From Zygnema cylindricum (taxonomy: Eukaryota > Streptophyta > Zygnematophyceae > Zygnematales > Zygnemataceae), in NCBI GenBank assembly GCA_037447655.1, contig JBBHKE010003421.1, forward strand, positions 27,241 to 91,240: a stretch of 64,000 bases of DNA, written 5' to 3'. Each line of letters begins with the position of its first letter. The stretch's first letter is position 1. The position numbers and the translations under genes were made by a program. This document shows, piece by piece, positions 48,379 through 58,334 of this stretch. Under the pieces are notes generated by a model. The model worked only from the letters and a program-made list of their open reading frames with translations, did no database searches and was not told the DNA's origin.

Positions 48379-48600
48379 TAGTGTTGTGTATCGGCAAGGT
48401 TTTGTCAATGATCGATATGTACCTTTTTTTGGCTTGCCGATAATCGATATATTGGCACGATACATCGACATCGGTGTTATCGTTAATAGAAAAAGATAGA
48501 TATCGTTTTTTTATCTATAACACCGGCAGCGATAACTATCGGCGATAGTTGTACGGCTATTACCGTACATTTGTACGGTTTATTCGTTCGTTTGAAGCTC
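48379..48600 (+). mobile_element. hAT-type MITE, TAGTGTTGTGTATCGG family, copy C (truncated)
   Basis: Begins TAGTGTTGTGTATCGGCAAGG-like and continues through the CGATATATTGGCACGAT and CACCGGCAGCGATAAC palindromic region seen in copies A and B. No opposite terminus is found in the following kilobase, so the right side is lost or diverged. It abuts or is inserted in the hAT fragment. Confidence 0.75.
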
Positions 48601-49603
48601 CAAAACCGACGTGAATCGCTCATCTAAGTAAAACAACCGATTTGGAGGCCAACCGATTCGTGTTGAGTTCTCTTCCAAACTGTTGTAATATTGGGAGAAT
48701 CGGTGGGTTTCGCGGAATTAGTATTTTGTTTAGCTCGCGTTGTGTTAAACCATAGTTCAAAAGTAGGTGAAAGTAGCCCCATACGATATGCCTATTGTAT
48801 GTAAAACATACAATATGACCTTAAGACCCATGTTGTATGGGTCGCAAAATAAAAAAAAATAGTAACAGGGTTGATTTGCACATCGATCGATAGAGAATTA
48901 AACGTCATGTCTAAATTTTGAAAAACATTCGGACAAAAAAAAATGTTCTGTGAGTTTTGAGGTATTTTTTGTTTAAGCCGTCAGATTTGGACGATCGGAA
49001 GGTGGCTGATCAAAGTAGCGATCTAAGAAGATCACATGAAAGCCCATAACAAAACTTACGATAGGACTACCTGTCATATTAGCGCCTGCATTTTTGAAGA
49101 CCACACTAAATAAAGCCTCAAATTGACGAACTAAGCAGTATGGGACGATAAAATAAATAAATTCCGGGTTTTCTTTCCCGCAGTATGTCATCCTACGCCG
49201 TGTCATTTCGCTAAAAAAAATTGTCCGGCGGCGTGTGTTGTACTATTATCATATGTCTGATTCGTACGTTCGTACAAGAGTGTGCAAAATGCACTCAGAT
49301 ACAGTATGCATACTCTACGCGAGTTTTGTGCCAAGTTTTGTGCGGCTACCATACGCCTTCCATAAAAACGCCTACTTTTTAACGATGTGTTAAACTGCCA
49401 TTTGATGTATGTCACAGTGACGTCTTGCTTAGTTTGGTTCTAGTTGTGTTCAGTTAACGTTGTGTTGGACTTTTTGTTACATCTGATTGGTTTCATTTTT
49501 GTTAGCGGCGTTGTAATTTCGACGTTGTTAATATATCCCATACGGTAATTCAATGATTTAGTGCGTCTAACTCGTTTTAAGTGCATGTTCTCTAAGCGCC
49601 ATG
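48601..49603. other. Spacer without recognised gene
   Basis: The frames at 48973-49206 and 49203-49415 on the - strand show nothing recognisable. Confidence 0.4.
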
Positions 49604-50142
49604 TACACCGCGAATCGTTATTAATGTTAACAACTCTAAGTTAGGTTCTTAAAATTTTGATTTTTTTCCTCAAATAGGATACATGATTATAATTTTTCCT
49701 TGACGTTAATTAAGGTTCTGTACAAATTAGCGTAAAGAACGAAAGTACAGTAATATCTAAATAGCGTGGTGTATGGTCGATGTCAGACCGTACATAAATG
49801 TACCTTTTCAAATGAAAATTTTACAAAAAATGAATTAAATCAAACGCGCACGTATAGGAACTTGCGCTCAAAAAACGAGATTAGTCCTACACGTAAATTA
49901 GTCTGACATGTACGGATGTTTAAATTTCACGACGGCGTACGATTTCTCATATTTTGTCCGAATACATATATTAATGTATATAACCGTACAACAAATTTTC
50001 CATTTTTGCTGTTCAAAATTAGCATTAACGCCGAAATTAGAATACACCTTTTTTTTAATTTTGAATTCTTAATTAGCACCAATTACGTTAGATTTTCTTC
50101 AACACTATTTAAACCTTGACACTAATAACGATTCGCGGTGTA
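49604..50142. mobile_element. TA-flanked MITE, CACCGCGAATCG family, 535 bp
   Basis: The element 49606-50140 has near-perfect inverted ends (CACCGCGAATCGTTATTA and its inverse CACCGCGAATCGTTATTAGTG) and TA on both sides. Internal words ('gtac.ttt..aa.tgaaaattttacaaaaaatga', split by changes) are shared with the member at 55741, so the two are sister copies. Confidence 0.9.
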
Positions 50143-50280
50143 GTATCGGCAACATTGTGTCGTATTACGCGTAGCGTGCATAGTTTTGCGCGCCAATGTG
50201 TTTTGTACGGCGCACGTCCGCATGTGGACTGCGACGCTTTAACACTTGCTTCTTTGTTAGTTATTGGTTTCTATAGTAGT

Positions 50281-51904
50281 TAGGGTGAACCTCCATCAGA
50301 CGAAAAGTGAGGTTCATTACTAGAAAAAGCGCATTCCCGTACACATCCAGCTCACTTCGTACATAACCGTACTTTTTTTACTTTTTTTTTATAAAACATG
50401 ATTGCTGGAGATTCGTTAAGATTCTCCAAACTTTTGGGCGACAGCGTCGATCGTCCGATTATGTGTTTCCGAAGCAAACGCTACTTCTGTTTAGTGTTTG
50501 GCGACGAGACTAGCTAGAAACTAGACGTGTAACATTTTAACCCGTGGAATAGTCACGTGCGATCCATAATAGAAACCCTACATTTGGCATACGCCACGCG
50601 CCTTTGAATATATGCCACACGCCTTCGGACAGGCGAGAATCAAATCTTACGGGAAACCACGAGAAAATCTTTGTCGAAGAATGTGCCGTGACACCTCCTC
50701 CACCATCCGTTGACATCCGGAATGTGCAGCGCCACGATGAATCACTAACGACAAAACAACAATGTAAAGACAAAACACGAACTTACAAATTGTACATTCC
50801 TGTAATATTATTTTGCGGCTGGCTGTACGGAGACGAATTCATATATGTTTCTTTTGGAATATTTGACATGCTCGCCGTCATAACATGAATCTACGTGCAT
50901 CCAATCGAAAGAAAACACTTACGTGATAGATTCCCTTGGTGACACGATCTGATGGAGAAGTGAACGAAAAATCACTGCCAGTAAACGTATCCGTACGATC
51001 ACTATCGGCGCTTGATGGAGGATCACTCTTCTTTATCGGTTGAAGGGAAGGCATTTACTATTTTGGGTAACCTTCTATCAGGCGTGGCATTTACTATTTA
51101 GGGTAACCTTCCATCAGGCGTTCCCAGTAATCGTACGAACACGTTTACTGGCAGTAATATTTGTAACACCCTTCCATCAGGTCGTGCCAGTGAATGAGGT
51201 GTTAGATTGCGATTGGTACCACGTAGGACCTGTTGAGCCGCCCGGGAATAATCATCATTTCCAAAAGGACAAAATCGCAGCTGCGTATGTGTACAGGCAG
51301 ACGCCGATTAAAATATCTAGTAGCGTCACGCTAATGTACAATCTGAACGTTCTTAGGGTTGTTGTGGTATCAACGGCCACGAAAACCGTTGCAAAATTAA
51401 AGTTTGTACAAATGTCCAAGAATGTACATTTGAACGTGAATCGTTGTATCGCACATTTATGAAGGAGACGTCACTGGATGTCCTACAACCAAGTTTTTTT
51501 TGTCGTCGAACAGGCTGGCTATACAACCAAGATTTTTTTGTCGTCGAACAGACTGGCTTTGATGTCACACGGTACACTCCATTTGCCACATGTAAGTTTA
51601 TTGCTTCACGTCTGTCGTGGATCGACTCTGACTTTACAAGTGGACCAAAACACGCGTCCAGTAATCACAAACTCTCCTCCCGAGGACAATCGGAGGAGAC
51701 TAGCTACGTACTGGAAACAAGAAGCGTTTGCGTCAAAAATTGAAAATCGGACGGTGGTATTTTTCTCCAAGAAGTCTAGAGAATCTCAACGAATTTTAGT
51801 AATCATCTTTTGTAAAAAAAAAAAAAATACAGTACGGCCTAGTACGGAATGGTACTTTCTCCAATAAACAACCCCACTTTTTGCCTAATGGAAGGTTACC
51901 CTTA
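50281..51904. mobile_element. Putative inverted-repeat element, about 1.6 kb, with extra internal ends
   Basis: The left end (AGGGTGAACCTCCATCAG, then GAAAAGTGAGGTT, from 50282) is the inverse of the right end (AACCCCACTTTTTGCC, then TAATGGAAGGTTACCC, to 51904). Two further left-type ends stand as a 36-bp tandem repeat at 51050-51121 (GGGTAACCTTCTATCAGGCG and GGGTAACCTTCCATCAGGCG). Another, AGGGTGAGGTTCCATTAGG, lies at about 51952. No target duplication is certain. Coding frames inside (51040-51462, 51478-51867) are unrecognised. Class unknown. Confidence 0.55.
51050..51121 (+). repeat. 36-bp tandem repeat, 2 copies
   Basis: Two units start 'ggcatttactattt', and each ends 'atcaggcgt' or similar. 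They carry the left-end motif of the surrounding element. Confidence 0.85.
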
Positions 51905-51909
51905 GAAAT

Positions 51910-52379
51910 GAACTGTGACAAACTACATATGAATTTTAGCTCTACTGAATTAGGGTGAGGTTCCATTAGGGGGAAAATGTTGTTTTTTATTGAAAGTCGT
52001 ACTGTTTCGTACAGTGCCGTACCAATAAAAAATTTTTGTAAGAAAAACAAGCCTACTAAAAGAGGGATTTCATTCTCCACGAGTATGGGAGTAAACGTGT
52101 AACTTCAGATGCATTATCGTATACGCTATCGTCTAAAAGTGACCCGGAGTAGGTTAATTATAAGCGCCTGAACGAATAGCATCGTGCCTACTAGAAAGAT
52201 GAAACAATCTCCACCACGAACGCGCGACCTGGTGGGTACACGTCGCATATGACATGTGCAATCTGCCAAGGGGGATGCGATGTCACCCAGCGACATCATC
52301 CTCCTGTGACGCTTCCCCCTTCAAAAAATGTTGGGTTTGATTTTTTTTTAGGGTTTCGATGTTTCGCTGCAACTTTTCA
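51910..52379. other. Spacer before the minisatellite
   Basis: No gene is supported. A left-type end of the preceding inverted-repeat family occurs near 51952. The frame at 52249-52467 runs into the minisatellite and is not accepted. Confidence 0.4.
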
Positions 52380-53815
52380 CACAATTGCTACTGCTGCTGG
52401 GCAGACAGCTGCTGCAACTATTCAGACAGTTGCTGCTGTTGGGCAGACAGCTGCTGCAACTGTTTAGACATTGCTGCTGCTGGGCAGACAGCTGCTGCAA
52501 CTGTTTAGACATTGCTGCTGCTGGGCAGACAGCTGTTGCAACTGTCCAGCAAACAGCTGCTGCAACTGTTTAGACATTGCTGCTGCTGGGCAGACAGCTG
52601 CTGCAACTGTTTAGACATTGCTGCTGCTGGGCAGACAGCTGCTGCAACTGTTTAGACATTGCTGCTGCTGGGCAGACAGCTGCTGCAACTGTTTAGACAT
52701 TGCTGCTGCTGGGCAGACATCTGCTGCAACTGTTTAGACATTGCTGCTGCTGGGCAGACATCTGCTGCAACTGTTTAGACATTGCTGCTGCTGGGCAGAC
52801 ATCTGCTGCAACTGTTTAGACATTGCTGCTGCTGGGCAGACATCTGCTGCAACTGTTTAGACATTGCTGCTGCTTGGCAGACAGCTGCTGCAACTGTTTA
52901 GACATTACTGCTGCTAGGTAGACAGCTGCTGCAACTGTTTAGACGTTGCTGCTGCTGGGCAGACAGCTGCTGCAACTGTTTAGACATTGCTGCTGCTGGG
53001 CAGACAGCTGTTGCAACTGTCCAGCAAACAGCTGCTGCAACTGTTTAGACATTGCTGCTGCTGGGCAGACAGCTGCTGCAACTGTTTAGACATTGCTGCT
53101 GCTGGGCAGACATCTGCTGCAACTGTTTAGACATTGCTGCTGCTGGGCAGACATCTGCTGCAACTGTTTAGACATTGCTGCTGCTTGGCAGACAGCTGCT
53201 GCAACTGTTTAGACATTACTGCTGCTAGGTAGACAGCTGCTGCAACTGTTTAGACATTGCTGCTGCTGGGCAGACAGCTGCTGCAACTGTTTAGACATTG
53301 CTGCTGCTGGGCAGACAGCTGTTGCAACTGTCCAGCAAACAGCTGCTGCAACTGTTTAGACATTGCTGCTGCTGGGCAGACAGCTGCTGCAACTGTTTAG
53401 ACATTGCTGCTGCTGGGCAGACAGCTGCTGCAACTGTTTAGACATTGCTGCTGCTGGGCAGACAGCTGCTGCAACTGTTTAGACATTGCTGCTGCTGGGC
53501 AGACATCTGCTGCAACTGTTTAGACATTGCTGCTGCTGGGCAGACATCTGCTGCAACTGTTTAGACATTGCTGCTGCTGGGCAGACATCTGCTGCAACTG
53601 TTTAGACATTGCTGCTGCTGGGCAGACATCTGCTGCAACTGTTTAGACATTGCTGCTGCTTGGCAGACAGCTGCTGCAACTGTTTAGACATTACTGCTGC
53701 TAGGTAGACAGCTGCTGCAACTGTTTAGACGTTGTTGCTGCTGGGCAGACAGCTGCTGCAACTGTTAAGACATTGCTGCTGTTGGGCAGAGAGCTGCTGC
53801 AACTGTTTAGACATT
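52380..53815 (+). repeat. CTG-rich minisatellite, 41-bp unit with higher-order structure
   Basis: About 35 units of a 41-bp sequence combine ACATTGCTGCTGCTGGGCAG with ACAGCTGCTGCAACTGTTTAG. Variants include CAGACATCTG for CAGACAGCTG, CTTGGCAG and CTAGGTAG. A marker variant 'agctgttgcaactgtcc' recurs at 52531, 53006 and 53317, and a second marker 'gctaggt' at 52913, 53224 and 53699. This reveals superunits of 475, 311 and about 475 bp. The unit length is not a multiple of three and each unit carries TTTAG, so no long coding frame runs through it. Confidence 0.95.
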
Positions 53816-53935
53816 GCTGCTGCAACTGTTCAGACAGCTGCTGCAACTGTTCAGACAGCTGCTGCAACTGTTCAGACAGCTGCTGCAACTGTTCAGACAG
53901 CTGCTGCAACTGTTCAGACTGTTGCTACTGTTGGG
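53815..53935 (+). repeat. 21-bp tandem repeat at the end of the minisatellite
   Basis: About five copies of a 21-bp unit (CTGCTGCAACTGTTCAGACAG with small changes at the edges). Twenty-one bases keep the frame open, so a short translated repeat AAATVQT appears. It is probably derived from the adjacent 41-bp unit by loss of the ACATTGCTGCTGCTGGG half. Confidence 0.88.
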
Positions 53936-54035
53936 CAGACAGCTGCTGCAACTGTTCCTGTTCAGAGAGTTGCTGTTGCTGTTCATATAGGTGCTAATGC
54001 TGCTGCTGGGCTCACAGCCGCTGTAACTGTTCAGA

Positions 54036-54205
54036 CAGCTGTTGGTGTTGGGCAGACAGCTACTGTCACTGTTCAGCTTTTGTAGGTGGTGCTCATGGTG
54101 GAGTTGTTGGACAGTTGTTACAGCTGTTGGTGTTGGGCAGACAGCTACTGTCACTGTTCAGCTTTTGTAGGTGGTGCTCATGGTGGAGTTGTTGGACAGT
54201 TGTTA
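54036..54205 (+). repeat. 85-bp tandem duplication
   Basis: Copies start 'cagctgttggtgttgggcag' at 54036 and 54121 and are almost identical through 'gttgttggacagttgtta'. Confidence 0.92.
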
Positions 54206-55593
54206 CTGTTCAACTGGTGCTGTTACTGGTGTTGAGGTCTTTGGATAGATATTAAAAATATTACAACGATTTATAAAAAAATTGACGTCATGAATTTTGA
54301 TTTATGAAAAGATGTATAATTTAGATTTGAACTCTAAAACTTTGTTTTCAAACATTAGAAGTAAGAAATTAGATGATGATGCAAATATTTGCATTCGAAA
54401 AGTAAACATTGACGTTGGAAATTAACCCACATAATTTTAAGTTTAACCCAAAAAATATCGTTTTAAACTGTTTTTTTGAAAGTTAATGATTTAAAAAATG
54501 AATACTTAAATGAAGTTCTTTCATGTTAAAACATTGTTTTTTGACTGTATTTTGAAGGATTGAGTTCTATACGGGTTTAGAACAGAATTTTACATGGTCC
54601 AATGTATAAATGTAGAAAATAGGGTTTTGACTTGACATATCAAAATACTAATTCAATTGAAGACATTAGAAGAGAGTAAGTGAGAGTGTGAGAGAGGGTA
54701 CGATTTTTTTGCATAAGTTGATTATCTTGATTTTATTTCAAACTCATAGTGCGAGTAGATGTATACAAAAAGAAAAGTCCTACATTGATAATATTGGAAA
54801 AAAAAACATGTATACTTGATATGTATTCTTTAAATATATAGCGTCAACCCGGAAAGCGTTACTAACATTGCAACAAATATACCCCTATGCTAAAAAACCA
54901 CAAACTACTTTATTCTTGAAAATTTTATTGATTCAAGAAATGTTTGTAAAACTGCGAATTCCCTATCATGTTGAACACTACAAATATAACCTAAAGCAAC
55001 AAGAGAAGAACCCATTCCTAACACAAGCCACGCCTACAAATTAAGCCCATATCAAAGTACTTCACAGAAGTGTTTGATTGCCACACTATTCATCAGAATG
55101 GATCATCAGAAAATAGAGAGAAACGAACAGAAATGAAACATGGAAAACGTGGTCAAAATTCCACTTTGGAAGTAAAACATTGTACGGCTCAAAGTTCAAT
55201 CGAACACGAAAACTATAAGAAACCACAGAATTTCAGACACAATTAATTAAAACTACATTAATGTGGCATTGATATAAATACTATGTTACATTCTTTTTGT
55301 ATAATACCAGATTATTACATTGTGTTTTATCATTAAGTATTAATGCATTATATAACAAAATTATAAATATTATAAAATATACATTATACTACATTAGGTT
55401 ATTGCGACACATCATCATATTGTATTACATTACGTCACAATACATTAAATGATATACATTGAACATATTTAAACATTAGAATGTTATTTTGTATTACAGT
55501 ATATGATACAATGACATTAAAATGGTTTGCATATTACATAGTATTATATTATACATATTACATATTGTATTAATTTGTATAGCATGTAAAGAT
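54206..55593. other. AT-rich spacer without recognised gene
   Basis: No convincing coding region or repeat family. Bases 55240-55560 are rich in TACATTA/TATTACAT words without strict periodicity. Confidence 0.45.
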
Positions 55594-55737
55594 AAATAGA
55601 GGAAGACAAAGAGACACAAGTGGGAGACAGACACAGAGGGTGACAGAGGGAGCCAAAGAAAGCTACAGGGAAACAAAGGGAGACACAAAGATGAAGAGAG
55701 ACAGAGCGAGACAGAGGGAGTCAAAGGAGAATGAAGA
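55594..55737 (+). repeat. Purine-rich (GGGAGACA-type) low-complexity tract
   Basis: About 140 bases almost free of T on this strand, with repeated GAGACA, GGGAG and ACAGAG words. The - strand frame at 55494-55724 arises from it. Confidence 0.85.
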
Positions 55738-55738
55738 C

Positions 55739-56360
55739 TACACCGCGAATCGTAATTAGAGTAAATTACTCTAATTCGGTCGCTCGAAATTTCGACTCTA
55801 TCACATCAAATAGAGTAATCGATTCTAATTTTTTCATTATTCTAATTTAGGTGAGGTTTAATTAGCGTAAAAAATTCTAATATAGGTTATTTTTAAATAG
55901 TGTGGAGTACGGACGACATCTGACCGTGCAAAATTGTACTTTTATAAGTAAAATGGTACAAAAAATGAGTTAATATAATCGCGCTCGCACGTGAAATCGC
56001 ACTAAACAAAAAAATCAATCACATCGAAAAAAAGCCGTTCGCATAACTCTCGTCCGTCGACAGCATCGTCGTCAGTGTGAACATTAACTGACATTTAATG
56101 CGACAAATATGATACGCGTCATAATGACGTCAATACTATACCGGACTGACACATTTTGTACGTCTACGTAATTTAGTGTTCATAATTATCGCGCACATAA
56201 TTATCGCCGACATAACCCAATATAGAATAACTAAATAAATTAGAGTAAGCTTCATAGTTGAAAAAGCTCTATCACATAAATTAGCGTCAATTACTCTAAT
56301 TTTTTTTTTTTGTTTTTTTACTCTAATTTTTTCATTACTCTAATTATGATTCGCGGTGTA
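55739..56360. mobile_element. TA-flanked MITE, CACCGCGAATCG family, 618 bp
   Basis: The element 55741-56358 has inverted ends CACCGCGAATCGTAATTAGAG and, inverted, CACCGCGAATCATAATTAGAG, with TA on both sides. Interior shared with the member at 49606 ('acaaaaaatgagttaa', 'atcgcgc.cgcacg'). AATTAGAGTAA words recur inside. It is non-coding. Confidence 0.9.
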
Positions 56361-57130
56361 GCACCGCTGCAGTGGAGGTTTTAGGTCAAAGACAGGCGTT
56401 TATGAGAGAGCCATGGGAATATTTTAGAGAAGGTTGTGTTCCCTGTTACATGACCGTACATTTGGTACACTATCGTACATTACGTACATCGTCCTTTTTA
56501 CACCTATTATTACAACTTTTGCGTTATCAAGTTGGTGCCAAAGATTCTATATGGATTAGCACGATCAGAATAGCTTCTTACGTGGAACCAACCAGCATGC
56601 GTCACGCGAAATAAGCGTCGGTTAATGACCCGACTCAATGGAGCGGTCGCTTCAGTAAACGATTTTTAGGCGTTTACTGAGACCGCCTAATGGAACAACG
56701 CTCTTACACAAACATTCTCGAAGAGATGCATATCTTTGCCTTTCAAGACTGTCCTAAAAAGCAGCAGATACGCAAGTGCGACTGTTATAATTTTTTCGCC
56801 TATATTGCTGACAAATCTTCTCAGCTTTCAATGATCTTCTTTAGATTTCGTCTTCTTGCCTAGATATTTTACTTTTAACATAAGAGGATCTTCGAGATAT
56901 ATATCATTTCGAATTTTTTCATCGCCGGTGTAGACACGAATGCATAAAATAAATAATGAAAGGTAGATGTTTACAATTTCATTTTCCCCTTCTAGGGCTT
57001 CATTTTCTACTTGGTTGAAAAACAAGAACTTCAATTCTCAACTAACACAGATAAGCGCTGATTACCTTTGTTTCAGATTACCATCAAAAATTATATCATT
57101 TTCTCTTTTCCTTAAGATAGTAAATAAATC
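56361..57130. other. Spacer without recognised gene
   Basis: Frames at 56372-56614 (+) and 56828-57034 (-) show no recognised domain. Confidence 0.4.
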
Positions 57131-57132
57131 TA

Positions 57133-57812
57133 CCATGTATCGCTAGTACACCGTGAATCGCTATTAGCGTAATGAAATAGATAGCGTAATGAAACAATTA
57201 GCGTACTTTACGGTAAATTGTGTTTTTTCGGGTACACCATGATACTAATTTATCATGTACTCTAATTTGTAAACTGCTTTGTAAAAATTTTCAGCACATA
57301 ATATGTCCACACTAAAACATGTATATGTACGAAACTGTTCAAATCGTACGCCGTCGCTTTTTTTTGACATCTGCGTATGCCGGAAAATATTTACGCAATT
57401 ATATATTATTATATTTTCTGTACTTTTAAATTTAAAAATGTACGAAATAGTACATATCTGGCAGTCCGTACAAAGGGAACTAAATTACAGTTATGAACCG
57501 CATTGAGCGGGGTACCTCAAATAACGTGCAAAAACATTTAGCGTACTTTATTCTATTTGAGAATTTGCCCCAAAAAAAGGGGTACCCCAATTAGCGTCAT
57601 GTACGCTAATAGCGATTCACGGTGTAGTGATAATATTTTTTTCGCCACACAAATTCACGGATGTCCGGACTTCAGATGGAGATTGACGATCGGAAGGTAA
57701 AAATCTTTCATTTATATCGCACCCGCAGATCCATAATCCAACAAGTGTGTACGGAGAAAAGATGTTTTAATTGGCAAAAAAATAACATTATCACTATTAG
57801 CGATACAGGGTG
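57133..57812. mobile_element. Small MITE split by a nested MITE
   Basis: The right end inverted reads CACCCTGTATCGCTAATAGT, followed by GATAATG. The matching left end is cut in two: CCATGTATCGCTAG at 57133-57146, then the inserted MITE, then GTGATAATATTTTTTTCGCC from 57627. The inner arm with TCTCCGTACACA is shared with the copies at 26718 and 31875. The total length without the insert is about 200 bp. The right-hand TA appears mutated. Confidence 0.82.
57147..57626. mobile_element. TA-flanked MITE, CACCGTGAATCG family, 476 bp, nested
   Basis: The element 57149-57624 has inverted ends CACCGTGAATCGCTATTAGCG at both sides and TA at 57147-57148 and 57625-57626. It lies within the left terminal repeat of another MITE (57133-57812). 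The inner arm continues with GTAATGAAA and GGTACCCC words. It is non-coding; the frame at 57303-57506 is fortuitous. Confidence 0.92.
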
Positions 57813-58334
57813 AAGTTGCACGAGATCTCTTCCGTTATGAAACTTTTTACAACCGTCTACAACAATTTCACGTTAGAATTTTCGTGAACCCTGTTTGCTG
57901 CACATTTCTCTTCCTTTAGAGTCCTTTCTATCCATCAAGGAAAATTTGCAAGCATTCTCAGGTACACATCCCTCTAACCAGCAAATCACCCTCCATGGAT
58001 CAGATCCCCCTTTCAGGTGTACGTTCCACAACTTCAAATCTAGGTATTTCATATATGTTAATTGTTAACAATTTTCTAGATCCTGTTTTCAGTTGATTAC
58101 TCTGTGACTTTGCACATCTAAAAGCAAAAAATTGCGGAATTTTCTCCCACGTATTAACTATGCCAGATTCCAGCTTCAAACAAACAGTTTGTGATAATGA
58201 TGACAGTGACATTAATTTTCCATAATTTCCAAAACTGCTTCATACCAGCTCATAAGAGGGTCTGTATCTTCCAAAGTATCACTGCAGTTTTATACAGCAC
58301 TCTTACAGCACAACTTATGATCACAAGAGGGCAA
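57813..58334. other. Spacer before the second segmental copy
   Basis: No gene recognised. The - strand frame at 58000-58212 has no domain that can be named. Confidence 0.4.

Noticed and set aside
52380-53815. CRISPR array
   Set aside because: Units are contiguous with no unique spacers, and the context is eukaryotic; this is a minisatellite.
52385-54154. Leucine/glutamine/cysteine-rich repeat proteins read from the CTG-rich array
   Set aside because: The 41-bp unit changes frame each copy and carries stops. Only the short 21-bp block stays open, and there is no start context or flanking exon.
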